DNA of 64,000 nucleotides from Martinezella tropici (GTDB lineage Bacteria; Pseudomonadota; Alphaproteobacteria; Rhizobiales; Rhizobiaceae): contig NZ_QMKK01000017.1 of assembly GCF_003287875.1 (NCBI RefSeq), forward strand, positions 1 through 64,000. The letters are read 5' to 3'. The notes under the pieces were generated by a model. The model ran no database searches, had not been told where the DNA came from, and saw only the letters and a list, made by a program, of their open reading frames with translations. Shown piece by piece: positions 7,300 to 15,828 of this stretch. Every line of letters starts with the position of its first letter. Position 1 is the first letter of the stretch. The position numbers were made by a program, and so were the translations under genes.

Positions 7300-8211
7300 A
7301 TGACCAACTCTCTTTCCTTTCTCGGCCTTCCAGATCGTTTGGATGAGGGGCGCATACCGCGCGCGGTCATCTTCGCTGCCGGTCACGGCAGCACCTATGC
7401 CGGCAAGGATAGCAGCGGCCATGCGCTGGCGGCCGGCACCATCCGTGCTGCAAGCCAGGCGGACGCGGCGCTGATCGATCACTGGGATTTCGATCTTGGC
7501 GGCCCGCTGTTCGATGGCAGACCGCCCAGTTGCATCGATGCGGGCGACATCGAAACCACCATGCATGACAATGCCGGAAACCGAGCCCGGATCGAGGCTA
7601 AGACGCGCGAGGTGCTGGCATTGCAGGCCGTGCCGATCCTGCTCGGCGGCGACTGTTCCGTCACCATGCCGTTTATCGCAGGCTTTGCCGATCACGGACC
7701 GGTCTGGGTCCTGCAGATCGATGCCCATGTCGACTGGCGCGATGAATTGCATGGCGAGCGTTACGGCTATTCGAGCCCGATGCGGCGGGCAAGCGAAATG
7801 CCGCATGTCGCCGGGATGGTGCAAGTTGGCCTTCGCAGTGTCGGAAGTGCCCGGCCCGAAGAGATCGAAGCCGCGCAGCGTTACGGTAGCCGTTTCGTGA
7901 CCGCCCGCGAGATCCATGCTGAGGGAGTGGCCGCGGCTCTCCGGCATATTCCGGAGGGAGCGCGTGTTGTCGTCACCCTGGATTGTGACAGCATCGATCC
8001 CAGCATCATGCCGGGAGTTGCGGCGCGGACACCCGGCGGCCTCATCTATACCGAGGTCATCGACCTGATTGCCGGCCTTGGCAGGCGGGCAAGGATCGCC
8101 GGCTTCGATTTGGTGGAGTTTTATCCTCCCGCCGACATCGATGGCCTGTCGGCCGTGACCGCCGCGCGTGTTCTCGTCAACGCGATCGGCGCCATCGTGC
8201 GGCAGGTTTGA
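7300..8211 (+). CDS. Arginase/agmatinase-family ureohydrolase with Cys at a metal-ligand position
   Basis: A 303-residue ureohydrolase-fold protein. Family members use two Mn2+ ions to hydrolyse guanidino or amidino groups (arginine, agmatine, formiminoglutamate, guanidine and relatives). Five of the six metal ligands are visible: D141 and H143 and D145 in DAHVD, and D228 and D230 in DCDSIDP. The sixth, normally the His of GGDHS, is Cys (GGDCS, C119). The segment around HGERYGYSSP also departs from the usual HGTPF. It lies 53 bases after the regulator and is separated from the main operon by a 341-base gap with its own operators. The substrate is probably a guanidino or related amidine compound, but this is inference. 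Confidence 0.82.
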   Translation: MTNSLSFLGLPDRLDEGRIPRAVIFAAGHGSTYAGKDSSGHALAAGTIRAASQADAALIDHWDFDLGGPLFDGRPPSCIDAGDIETTMHDNAGNRARIEAKTREVLALQAVPILLGGDCSVTMPFIAGFADHGPVWVLQIDAHVDWRDELHGERYGYSSPMRRASEMPHVAGMVQVGLRSVGSARPEEIEAAQRYGSRFVTAREIHAEGVAAALRHIPEGARVVVTLDCDSIDPSIMPGVAARTPGGLIYTEVIDLIAGLGRRARIAGFDLVEFYPPADIDGLSAVTAARVLVNAIGAIVRQV

Positions 8212-8330
8212 ACCCGATCGGTTTCCCCGAAGCCTGGCTCAAAACGTACCGCACCGTCGGCGGTATTCGACCTCATCAAATTGTCGTTTGGCCGTCGACG
8301 CGGATTGACTCATTTTCGCGTTCGAGGTGA

Positions 8331-8340
8331 TGGTAGACCA
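8331..8340. promoter_or_regulatory. Candidate GntR operator (distal)
   Basis: Perfect palindrome TGGTAGACCA (half-sites TGGT and ACCA with a two-base centre), 212 bases upstream of the operon start. It shares its form with the sites at 6510 and 8514. Confidence 0.5.
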
Positions 8341-8513
8341 TAATAACTAATACAAAAGCGGACCATGGGTAACTGGTGATGTGTAATGAACAGGCAGCGC
8401 CTGCGCAAGCGCTGTTCTGAGTGTCGCCAAGCCATTGTTATATATGATTTAATTTTGAAATCGACACGACTTTCGGGTTCGTTCGTTCAAAGCCGCTTGA
8501 CAGCAATGTATTA

Positions 8514-8523
8514 TGGCATACCA
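8514..8523. promoter_or_regulatory. Candidate GntR operator (promoter-proximal)
   Basis: TGGCATACCA, a near-palindrome in the context TTATGGCATACCATCATA. It starts 12 bases downstream of a TTGACA hexamer (8497-8502) and 39 bases upstream of the ATG at 8553. A repressor bound here would cover the presumed promoter spacer. Confidence 0.55.
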
Positions 8524-8552
8524 TCATATGTAATTTTAGATGAGAGCGAGCC

Positions 8553-9155
8553 ATGAACCTTCAGATCCGAAAAACCGTCCTGCAGATCGAAACGACGCTT
8601 GTTGAAGGGGGCAGGGCGGCGGCCACGCCGTTGAAGCTCTTCTCGGCATGCGCGATCGTCAAAAACCCTTGGGCTGGTCGCGGCTTCGTCGCGGATCTGA
8701 AGCCCGAGATTCATGCCGCGGCACCCGTTCTCGGCGAACTGCTCACCACGATGATCATCGATGCGGTCGGATCGGGCGAGGCCGTCGAAGCTTATGGCAA
8801 ATCCGCCGTCGTCGGTCTCGACGGCGAGATCGAGCATGCATCCGCGCTGATCCACACTCTTCGCTTCGGCAATCATTATCGCCATGCCGTCGGCGCCAAA
8901 TCCTATCTCGCCTTCTGCAACACGCGCGGACCGGCCAATGCGCCGATCATGATCCCGCTCATGGACAAGAATGATGAAGGTCGCCGCTCGCATTACCTGA
9001 CAATCCAGACGTCGATACCCGATGCACCGGCCGCCGACGAAATCGTCATTGCGCTTGGTGCCTCGATCGGTGGTCGGCCGCATCATCGCATCGGCGATCG
9101 CTATCAGGATCTTAAGGATCTGGGACAGGACGTCTCCAATCCGGCCGGCGTTTAA
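8553..9155 (+). CDS. Amino acid synthesis family protein (DUF1185-type)
   Basis: A 200-residue cytoplasmic protein matching the small family usually labelled amino acid synthesis protein (DUF1185). Recognisable stretches are IETTLVEGGR near the start, NPWAGRG at residues 38-44, YGKSAVVGLDGEIEH in the middle and the GGRPHHRIGDRYQDL C-terminal segment. The biochemical role of this family is not established. It is the first gene of a same-strand run with a flavin monooxygenase pair, a dehydrogenase and an importer, so it probably acts on an intermediate or binds a metabolite of that pathway. The ATG follows GAGAGCGAG. The family assignment is from remembered pattern and not from a search. Confidence 0.75.
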   Translation: MNLQIRKTVLQIETTLVEGGRAAATPLKLFSACAIVKNPWAGRGFVADLKPEIHAAAPVLGELLTTMIIDAVGSGEAVEAYGKSAVVGLDGEIEHASALIHTLRFGNHYRHAVGAKSYLAFCNTRGPANAPIMIPLMDKNDEGRRSHYLTIQTSIPDAPAADEIVIALGASIGGRPHHRIGDRYQDLKDLGQDVSNPAGV

Positions 9156-9180
9156 GAGATCGGGCATCTGGATGCCGGCG

Positions 9181-10017
9181 ATGGAAACGATGGATCAGAA
9201 CAAGGCCGATCTTCTGAATGTGGGAGGTTTGCCTCGCAAGCACACGGCGCGCGGCACAGCCTATCATGAAGTCGGCAAAGGCGAGCCGCTGGTGCTGATC
9301 CATGGTGTCGGCATGCGGCTTGAAGCCTGGACGCCACAGATCGAGGCTTTTTCCAGAAGCCATCGCGTCATCGCCGTCGATATGCCGGGTCATGGGGAAA
9401 GCGTTGGTTTGCCTCCGGGCAGCAAGCTGGAAGCCTTTGTCGCCTGGTTCGGCGGCTTTCTCGATGAGATGGCGTTCAGTGAGGTCAATATCGCCGGCCA
9501 TTCGATGGGCGCGCTCGTTGCCGGAGGGGCGGCCGCAAGCTTCGGAGAGCGGATCAAGAGGGTCGCCTATCTCAATGGCGTCTATCGGCGCGATCCCGAG
9601 GCCAAGGCGGCCGTGCTCGCACGCGCAGCCGCGATACCGATTTCAGGTGTCGACAAGGAAGGCCCGCTGCTGCGTTGGTTCGGCGATGATGCTCGAAGTG
9701 GAATCGCGCGGGAACTCACGCGGAACTGGTTGAGCCTTGTCGATCCGAAAGCCTATGCCACGGCCTATGCGGCTTTCGCCGGTGGCGATGAGACCTATGC
9801 CGATCGCTGGCCGGATGTCGGGGCGCCGGCCTTGTTCCTGACGGGATCCGACGATCCGAACTCGACGCCGCGGATGGCGGAGGAGATGGCCGCGGCGGCA
9901 CCCAAAGGCTGGGCACGGATCGTCGAAGGGCACCGCCATATGGTGAACCTGACCGCGCCAGATATCGTCAATGAGCTGCTTGCCGAGTGGCTTTCATGCG
10001 GGGAGGACGCAAGATGA
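9181..10017 (+). CDS. Alpha/beta-fold hydrolase
   Basis: A protein of about 278 residues with the full alpha/beta-hydrolase pattern. It has the oxyanion-region HGVG, the strand-turn RVIAVDMPGHGES, the nucleophile elbow GHSMG (Ser about residue 108), a late acid in LTGSDDP and the catalytic His in EGHRHMVN. Several ATGs are in frame (9172, 9181 and 9190), and no clear ribosome binding site decides between them. Its last bases overlap the flavin reductase start (ATGA), showing translational coupling. In an oxygenase operon such an enzyme usually cleaves an ester, lactone or C-C bond made by the monooxygenase; the exact reaction is not evident. Confidence 0.85.
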   Translation: METMDQNKADLLNVGGLPRKHTARGTAYHEVGKGEPLVLIHGVGMRLEAWTPQIEAFSRSHRVIAVDMPGHGESVGLPPGSKLEAFVAWFGGFLDEMAFSEVNIAGHSMGALVAGGAAASFGERIKRVAYLNGVYRRDPEAKAAVLARAAAIPISGVDKEGPLLRWFGDDARSGIARELTRNWLSLVDPKAYATAYAAFAGGDETYADRWPDVGAPALFLTGSDDPNSTPRMAEEMAAAAPKGWARIVEGHRHMVNLTAPDIVNELLAEWLSCGEDAR

Positions 10018-10949
10018 CGGCACAAGATTTCGATCCAAGGGCGCTGCGCGACGCCTTCGGCGCGTTTCCGACGGGCGTGACGGTCGTCACCGCGCGCGAT
10101 CAGGCTGGTCTGCCGATCGGCTTTACGGCGAATTCCTTCACGTCGGTATCGCTTGAGCCGCCCCTTCTTCTTGTTTGCCTCGCCAAGACCTCGCGTAATT
10201 TTGCGGCCATGACGAGCGCGAAGCACTTTGCCATCAATGTGCTCTCGGAGACGCAGAAGGCCGTCTCCAACACCTTTGCCCGACCCGTTGAAAACCGGTT
10301 CGCCGCCGTCGAGTGGACTTCCGGGGCGTATGGCTGTCCGATCCTCGCCGATGTCGCCGCCTGGTTCGAATGTGCCATGAGCGAAGTGATCGAAGCAGGC
10401 GATCACGTTGTCCTGATGGGACGTATCGTCTCGTTCGACAATAGCGGCCGCAATGGGCTGGGCTATGCCCGTGGCGGCTATTTCACGCCGATCCTGGCGA
10501 GCAAGGCGGTCTCCGCTGCGGCGGAGGGCAATATCGAGCTGGGTGCCGTTCTCGAGCGCGACGGTGAGATCCTGCTGCTCGGGGACGATGTTCTGGCTCT
10601 TCCGAATTGCGAGGGCAGGGAGGGCAGCCCCGCCGATATTCTCGGTCAGTATTTACAGACGCTGACCGGCCTTACCGTGACCGTTGGCTTTCTCTATTCC
10701 GTCTATGAAGGCAGGAGCGATGGCAAGCATCACATCGTCTATCGGGCCTTTGCTTCACAAGGTGAGCCGCGCAAGGGCCGGTTCCTCAAGCCGGATGCGC
10801 TCAAGACTGCGCATTTCAAGACCAGCTCCACGGCCGATATCGTCTCCCGATTCGCGCTGGAAAGCCAGATCGGCAATTTCGGGGTCTATTTTGGCGACGA
10901 GACCTCCGGCATGGTGCGACCGGTTTCCGGAAAGGCGGTGCGGGCATGA
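10014..10949 (+). CDS. Flavin reductase with Nudix-like C-terminal extension
   Basis: A 311-residue protein. Residues about 1-165 are a short-chain NAD(P)H:flavin reductase of the HpaC/DIM6 type (FGAFPTGVTVVTARD, the FTANSFTSVSLEPPL flavin-binding strand and LVCLAKTSRN). These supply reduced flavin to a partner monooxygenase. Residues about 175-311 form a second domain with a Nudix-like strand pattern (GAVLERDGEILLL) but no Nudix box, so it is probably non-catalytic or a sensor. Ordinary flavin reductases of this type stop near 170 residues. Both ends overlap neighbours by four bases, coupling it to the hydrolase before it and to the monooxygenase after it, its likely partner. Confidence 0.86.
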   Translation: MTAQDFDPRALRDAFGAFPTGVTVVTARDQAGLPIGFTANSFTSVSLEPPLLLVCLAKTSRNFAAMTSAKHFAINVLSETQKAVSNTFARPVENRFAAVEWTSGAYGCPILADVAAWFECAMSEVIEAGDHVVLMGRIVSFDNSGRNGLGYARGGYFTPILASKAVSAAAEGNIELGAVLERDGEILLLGDDVLALPNCEGREGSPADILGQYLQTLTGLTVTVGFLYSVYEGRSDGKHHIVYRAFASQGEPRKGRFLKPDALKTAHFKTSSTADIVSRFALESQIGNFGVYFGDETSGMVRPVSGKAVRA

Positions 10950-11986
10950 AATTTTCTCTCTTCGTTCACATGGAGCGCCTCGACGCGAGCCAGACGCATA
11001 AGAGCCTCTATGAGGAGTTCGTCGCGCTCTGCGAGATCGCCGACAAGGGCGGCATGCACGCGATCTGGACGGGCGAGCATCACGGGATGGATTTTACCAT
11101 CGCACCCAATCCGTTCGTGACGATCGCCGATCTGGCGCGGCGGACATCGCGGGCAAGGCTCGGAACAGGAACGGTGATCGCGCCTTTCTGGCACCCGATC
11201 AAGCTTGCCGGCGAAGCCGCCATGGCCGACATCATCTGTGACGGCAGGCTCGATATCGGCATTGCCCGTGGCGCCTATTCCTTCGAATATGAACGGTTGC
11301 TGCCTGGTCTCGACGCCTGGGGTGCCGGCCAGCGCATGCGCGAGCTGATCCCAGCCGTTAGAGGTATCTGGCAGGGGGATTACGCCCATGAGGGCGAGTT
11401 CTTCAAATTCCCGTCGACCACCTCGGCGCCAAAGCCGCTGCAGGAGCCCAATCCGCCGATCTGGGTTGCCGCGCGCGACCCGAATTCGCATGAATTCGCC
11501 GTCGCCAATGGCTGCAATGTCCAGGTGACGCCGCTCTGGCAGGGTGACGATGAAGTCGAGGCGCTGATGGGGCGGTTCAACGACGCCTGCGCCAAGAACC
11601 CGGACATCGAGCGACCGAAGATCATGCTCCTCCGCCACACCTATGTCGGCTCGTCCGAGGATGACATCGCGCGGGCCGCCCATGAGCTCAGCGTCTATTA
11701 CAACTACTTCTTCGCCTGGTTCAAGAACGAGAAGCCGGTCCATCAGGGCCTGATCGAACGCATTCCGGAACAGGATATTCGTGCCAATGCCATGTTGTCG
11801 GATGCGGTCATGCGCAGCAACAATGTCGTTGGCGATGCCCAAACCGTGATTGCCCGACTGAAGGCCTATCAGGCGATGGGCTACGACGAATATTCCTTCT
11901 GGATCGACACCGGCATGTCGTTCGAGCGTAAGAAGGCATCGCTCGAACGCTTCATCGCCGAGGTCATGCCGGCATTTCAGGAGTGA
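10946..11986 (+). CDS. Luciferase-like (LLM class) flavin-dependent monooxygenase
   Basis: A 346-residue TIM-barrel monooxygenase of the bacterial luciferase class, which uses reduced FMN and O2. Typical features are the N-terminal FSLFVHME strand, the WTGEHH motif (residues about 41-46), PNPFVTIADLARRTSRARLGTGT, LDIGIARGAY and PIWVAARDP. The start overlaps the flavin reductase stop (ATGA), strongly implying a two-component system. Members of this class open rings, oxidise C-N or C-S bonds or perform Baeyer-Villiger reactions. The aldehyde dehydrogenase next door suggests that an aldehyde is produced. Confidence 0.9.
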   Translation: MKFSLFVHMERLDASQTHKSLYEEFVALCEIADKGGMHAIWTGEHHGMDFTIAPNPFVTIADLARRTSRARLGTGTVIAPFWHPIKLAGEAAMADIICDGRLDIGIARGAYSFEYERLLPGLDAWGAGQRMRELIPAVRGIWQGDYAHEGEFFKFPSTTSAPKPLQEPNPPIWVAARDPNSHEFAVANGCNVQVTPLWQGDDEVEALMGRFNDACAKNPDIERPKIMLLRHTYVGSSEDDIARAAHELSVYYNYFFAWFKNEKPVHQGLIERIPEQDIRANAMLSDAVMRSNNVVGDAQTVIARLKAYQAMGYDEYSFWIDTGMSFERKKASLERFIAEVMPAFQE

Positions 11987-11991
11987 ACGCC

Positions 11992-13455
11992 ATGCAGCGC
12001 TTCCAGTATTACATCGACGGCGAATTTCTGGATGGAGAAGCCCGCTTCCAGAGTATCGATCCCGCGACCGGCGACGTCTGGGCAGAAATGCCAGAAGCGC
12101 GGGAGGCCGATGTCGACCGCGCCGTCGATGCCGCCGAGAAGGCGCTTTACGCAGCCCCCTGGGCAAAGATGACGGCGACGCAGCGTGGCAAGCTTCTCTA
12201 CAGGCTTTCGGACCTCGTCGCGGCCAATGCGCAGAAACTTGCCGAACTGGAGACACGAGACACCGGCAAGATCATCCGCGAGACCTCGGCGCAGATCGCC
12301 TATGTCGCCGACTATTATCGCTACTATGCCGGTATTGCCGACAAGATCGAGGGCTCCTATCTGCCGATCGACAAACCGGACATGGATGTCTGGCTGCGCC
12401 GCGAGCCGGTCGGCGTCGTCGCCATGGTCGTGCCCTGGAATAGCCAGCTTTTTCTCTCGGCGGTGAAGATCGGCCCGGCGCTCGCCGCCGGCTGCACGAT
12501 GGTCGTCAAGGCGTCGGAGGATGGCCCTGCGCCCTCGCTGGAATTCGCGCGCCTGGTCCACGAAGCCGGCTTTCCGGCCGGCGTCGTCAACATCATCACC
12601 GGCTTCGGACCTTCCTGCGGTGCGGCACTTGGGCGGCACCCCAAGGTCGCGCATATCGCCTTTACCGGCGGGCCGGAGACCGCGCGCCACGTCATCCGTA
12701 ACTCGGCCGAAAACCTTGCCTCGACATCGTTGGAGCTCGGGGGAAAATCGCCCTTCATCGTCTTTGCCGATGCCGATCTCGAAAGTGCCGCCAATGCGCA
12801 GGTTGCCGGCATTTTCGCAGCAACGGGCCAAAGCTGCGTTGCCGGCTCGCGGCTGATCGTCGAGGCCAGCGTCAAGGAGGCATTTCTGTCGATCCTCAAG
12901 CGCAAGGCCGAAGCAATCCGCATCGGCTCACCGCTTGACATGGCAACCGAGGTCGGTCCGCTCGCCACCAGGAGACAACAGGATCATGTGGCCGCGCTCG
13001 TCGAGACATCCATCAGGAGCGGTGCTCGGCTCATCACCGGCGGGCAAAAGCCCGACGGCGTGGGTTACTATTTCCCGCCGACGATCCTGGATTGCGATGG
13101 TGTCAACTCGCCGTCATTGGCCGAGGAATTCTTCGGGCCGGTTCTGTCGGTTGTTTCGTTCGAGACCGAGGCGGAAGCGCTGAGGCTTGCAAACGACACC
13201 CGCTACGGCCTGGCATCCGGTGTCTTCACCCAGAACCTCACGCGTGCCCATCGCCTGATGAAGGGCATCCGCGCCGGTGTCGTCTGGGTCAACACCTACC
13301 GCGCGGTATCGCCGATCGCGCCGTTCGGCGGCTTCGGCCTTTCCGGTCATGGTAGGGAAGGCGGTCTTGTGGCCGCGCTCGACTACACGCGCACCAAGAC
13401 CATCTGGCTGCGGACGTCCGATGACCCGATCCCCGATCCCTTCGTCATGAGGTGA
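11992..13455 (+). CDS. Aldehyde dehydrogenase
   Basis: A 487-residue NAD(P)-dependent aldehyde dehydrogenase of normal length. Landmarks are VPWNSQ (148-153) for cofactor binding, FTGGPETARHV, the general base E248 in LELGGKSP and the catalytic C282 in GQSCVAGSR. An in-frame GTG nine bases earlier would overlap the monooxygenase stop, but the ATG at 11992 is preceded by CAGGAG at good spacing. The gene probably oxidises the aldehyde released by the monooxygenase/hydrolase steps to a carboxylate. The family resembles betaine/gamma-aminobutyraldehyde dehydrogenases, which would suit an amine-derived substrate, but specificity cannot be fixed. Confidence 0.93.
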   Translation: MQRFQYYIDGEFLDGEARFQSIDPATGDVWAEMPEAREADVDRAVDAAEKALYAAPWAKMTATQRGKLLYRLSDLVAANAQKLAELETRDTGKIIRETSAQIAYVADYYRYYAGIADKIEGSYLPIDKPDMDVWLRREPVGVVAMVVPWNSQLFLSAVKIGPALAAGCTMVVKASEDGPAPSLEFARLVHEAGFPAGVVNIITGFGPSCGAALGRHPKVAHIAFTGGPETARHVIRNSAENLASTSLELGGKSPFIVFADADLESAANAQVAGIFAATGQSCVAGSRLIVEASVKEAFLSILKRKAEAIRIGSPLDMATEVGPLATRRQQDHVAALVETSIRSGARLITGGQKPDGVGYYFPPTILDCDGVNSPSLAEEFFGPVLSVVSFETEAEALRLANDTRYGLASGVFTQNLTRAHRLMKGIRAGVVWVNTYRAVSPIAPFGGFGLSGHGREGGLVAALDYTRTKTIWLRTSDDPIPDPFVMR

Positions 13456-13460
13456 AGCCG

Positions 13461-13775
13461 ATGTTTTACGAGATCCGCACCTACAGGCTGAAGAACGGCA
13501 TGATCCCGCAATATCTGAAGGCCGTCGAAGAGGAAGGGATTGCTATCCAGAAGGCGCATCTCGGCAATCTTGTCGGTTATTTCCATTCGGAAATCGGGGT
13601 GCTCAACGAGATCGTGCACATCTGGGCCTATTCAAGCCTCGACGATCGCGAGGCGCGGCGCAGGCAGCTGGCGGCGGACCCCGAATGGCAGGCTTTCCTG
13701 CCAAAGATCCGCGACCTGATCGAACAAGCGGAAAACAAGATTATGAAGCCCACCGGTTTCTCCCCATTGGAATGA
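13461..13775 (+). CDS. NIPSNAP-family protein
   Basis: A 104-residue dimeric alpha/beta-barrel protein of the NIPSNAP family. The start FYEIRTYRLKNG and the later VHIWAYSSLDDREARR are the family hallmarks. Such small proteins often sit in catabolic operons with aldehyde dehydrogenases and flavin monooxygenases, but their chemistry is largely unknown. The ATG at 13461 follows GAGGTGA and is preferred to an in-frame GTG three codons earlier. It is the last enzyme-like gene before the transporter. Confidence 0.85.
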   Translation: MFYEIRTYRLKNGMIPQYLKAVEEEGIAIQKAHLGNLVGYFHSEIGVLNEIVHIWAYSSLDDREARRRQLAADPEWQAFLPKIRDLIEQAENKIMKPTGFSPLE

Positions 13776-13830
13776 ACGGGCAGGCGCGTAAGGCATGCCT
13801 CTAAGAACTTAAAAACAAGGACAAGGGAAC

Positions 13831-14841
13831 ATGAAAGCAAGAATTGCACTCGCGGCCTTTGCCGCAATGATAGCAGCATCCATGCCCGCCAAGGCCGAGA
13901 CAATGGTCTTTACGAGCTGGGGAGGAACGACGCAGGATGCACAGAAGGTCGCCTGGGCCAACCAGTTCACGGCAAAGACCAACATCGGCGTCATGCAGGA
14001 CGGCCCGACTGATTATGGCAAGCTGAAAGCGATGGTCGAAGCCGGCCAGGTCAGCTGGGACGTCGTCGACGTCGAGGGTGATTATGCCGCGCAAGCCGGC
14101 AAGGCGGGTCTGCTTGAAAAGCTCGACTTTTCCGTCATCGACAAGTCCAAGCTCGATCCGCGTTTCGTCAGCGACTACTCCGTCGGTAGCTTCTATTATT
14201 CCTTTGTCATCGGCTGCAACGCCGATGCGGTCAGCGCCTGCCCGAAGACCTGGGCTGATCTCTTTGACACGAAGAAATTCCCCGGCAAGCGGACCTTCTA
14301 CAAATGGTCCGCGCCGGGCGTCATCGAAGCGGCGCTCTTGGCCGATGGCGTTCCCGCCGACAAGCTTTATCCGCTCGATCTCGATCGTGCCTTCAAGAAG
14401 CTCGATACGATCAAATCCGATATTGTCTGGTGGTCGAGCGGCGCGCAATCGCAGCAGCTGCTGGCGTCGGCCGAAGCGCCTTTCGGCAGTCTCTGGAATG
14501 GCCGCATGACCGCGCTTGCCAATAGCGGCGTCAAGACGGAGACCTCCTGGAGCCAGAACATCACGGCAGCGGATTCCCTTGTCATCCCGAAGGGTGCGCC
14601 GAATCTCGAAACGGCGATGAAGTTCATCGCGCTCGCGACCTCGGCACAGTCGCAGGCCGATCTGGCCAAGGCCACCGGATATGCGCCGACCAACCTCGGT
14701 GCGGCGAAACTCATGGACCCTGAGATAGCCAAGACATTGCCCGACCAGCAGACCGCCAGTCAGGTCAATGCCGACATGAATTACTGGGCCGCGAACCGGG
14801 ATGCCATCGGCAAGAAGTGGTACGCCTGGCAGGCGCAGTAA
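13831..14841 (+). CDS. ABC transporter periplasmic binding protein, spermidine/putrescine type
   Basis: A 336-residue solute-binding protein. The first 23 residues form a signal peptide (KARIALAAFAAMIAA...AKA, cut before ETMVF). The mature protein begins with VFTSWGG and shows the PotD/PotF-type extracellular binding fold, including WDVVDVEGD, TWADLFDTKKFPG and ITAADSLVIPKGAPN. It delivers a cationic or polyamine-like solute to the permeases encoded downstream. A strong stem-loop follows the stop, as often seen after binding-protein genes that are expressed above the rest of their operon. Given the linked ureohydrolase-like enzyme, the ligand may be a guanidino or polyamine-related compound. 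Confidence 0.9.
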   Translation: MKARIALAAFAAMIAASMPAKAETMVFTSWGGTTQDAQKVAWANQFTAKTNIGVMQDGPTDYGKLKAMVEAGQVSWDVVDVEGDYAAQAGKAGLLEKLDFSVIDKSKLDPRFVSDYSVGSFYYSFVIGCNADAVSACPKTWADLFDTKKFPGKRTFYKWSAPGVIEAALLADGVPADKLYPLDLDRAFKKLDTIKSDIVWWSSGAQSQQLLASAEAPFGSLWNGRMTALANSGVKTETSWSQNITAADSLVIPKGAPNLETAMKFIALATSAQSQADLAKATGYAPTNLGAAKLMDPEIAKTLPDQQTASQVNADMNYWAANRDAIGKKWYAWQAQ

Positions 14842-14859
14842 GCGGCGGAGATGATCAGA

Positions 14860-14884
14860 CCACCGCGGAAAATCTCCGCGGTGG
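14860..14884 (+). terminator. Stem-loop after the binding-protein gene
   Basis: A perfect 10-base-pair stem (CCACCGCGGA with TCCGCGGTGG) and a 5-base loop lie between the binding protein and the first permease. There is no T-run, so it is more likely an mRNA-stabilising or partial attenuation element than a full terminator. Confidence 0.65.
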
Positions 14885-14954
14885 GGCAATGCGAGGTCCA
14901 GGCCCGCGAGTAGTGATCGCTGCTCATTGGCGCCCATGATGGGAAAGGATTGCT

Positions 14955-15827
14955 ATGTCGACATACATAGACGTTGCGGACGAGGTCGCACCGGCGCGCA
15001 AGGCGGCAAGGCCTACCGGATTTGCCCAGGTGGCGCCGGCTCTCGCTTTCGTCGCGATCTTTTTCATCTTTCCGGTCATCGCGCTGCTTTTGCGCAGCGT
15101 GATGGAGCCGGCATTCGGCTTTGGCAATTACTCGGAATTGCTGGGCTCCGAGACCTATCTGAAGATCTTCGGAAATACATTCATCGTATCGGGTGTCGTG
15201 ACCGTCTTGTCGCTGCTGATCGGTTTTCCTGTCGCATGGACGCTGGCGATCATGCCGTCCCGCTGGTCTTCCGTCGTCTTTGCGATCCTGCTGTTGTCGA
15301 TGTGGACCAACCTGCTGGCGCGAACGTATGCCTGGATGGTGCTTTTGCAGCGCACGGGATTGATCAACAAGATGCTCGTCGGCATGGGCCTGATCGACAA
15401 GCCGCTTGCCCTCGTCAACAACCTGACCGGTGTGACGATCGGCATGACCTATATTATGCTGCCCTTCATCATCCTGCCGCTCCACGGCGTCATCAGGAAG
15501 ATCGATCCGGCCGTGCTACAGGCGGCGGCACTCTGTGGCGCCAGCCGTCTGCAGTGCCTCACTCGCATTCTGATACCGCTTGCCGCTCCCGGCATGATGG
15601 CGGGGGCCTTGATGGTGTTCGTCATGTCGCTCGGCTACTACGTCACGCCGTCGCTGCTTGGCGGCACCGCGAACATGATGCTCGCCGAACTCATCGCTCA
15701 GTTCGTGCAATCACTCGTCAATTGGGGCATGGGCGGCGCGGCGGCCTTCGTCCTGCTCGTCGTCACTTTGACGCTCTATGCCGTCCAGCTGCGGCTCTTC
15801 GGCGTTCAGAGCACGGGAGGACGCTGA
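14955..15827 (+). CDS. ABC transporter permease (PotB-type)
   Basis: A 290-residue inner-membrane permease with about six transmembrane helices and the binding-protein-dependent transport EAA-type loop (AALCGASRLQCLTRILIPLA, about residues 193-212). The first helix starts near residue 30, after a basic cytoplasmic leader. It pairs with the following permease, whose start lies just after this stop (TGAG-ATG). Together with the binding protein and the ATPase it makes a complete polyamine-type importer. Confidence 0.9.
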   Translation: MSTYIDVADEVAPARKAARPTGFAQVAPALAFVAIFFIFPVIALLLRSVMEPAFGFGNYSELLGSETYLKIFGNTFIVSGVVTVLSLLIGFPVAWTLAIMPSRWSSVVFAILLLSMWTNLLARTYAWMVLLQRTGLINKMLVGMGLIDKPLALVNNLTGVTIGMTYIMLPFIILPLHGVIRKIDPAVLQAAALCGASRLQCLTRILIPLAAPGMMAGALMVFVMSLGYYVTPSLLGGTANMMLAELIAQFVQSLVNWGMGGAAAFVLLVVTLTLYAVQLRLFGVQSTGGR

Positions 15828-15828
15828 G

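Larger units (their letters stand above)
8212..8552. other. Regulatory intergenic region before the main catabolic operon
   Basis: A 341-base AT-richer gap with no gene. It contains two TGGT-N2-RCCA-like palindromes (8331-8340 and 8514-8523), a TTGACA hexamer at 8497-8502 and a GAGAGCGAG ribosome binding site before the next ATG. It probably holds the promoter of the long operon from 8553 to 17705. Confidence 0.6.

Noticed and set aside
10886-12256. A 456-residue open frame on the minus strand
   Set aside because: It lies antisense to the monooxygenase and flavin reductase genes, has Arg/Gly-rich composition with no motifs and no ribosome binding site; it is a shadow of GC-rich coding DNA.
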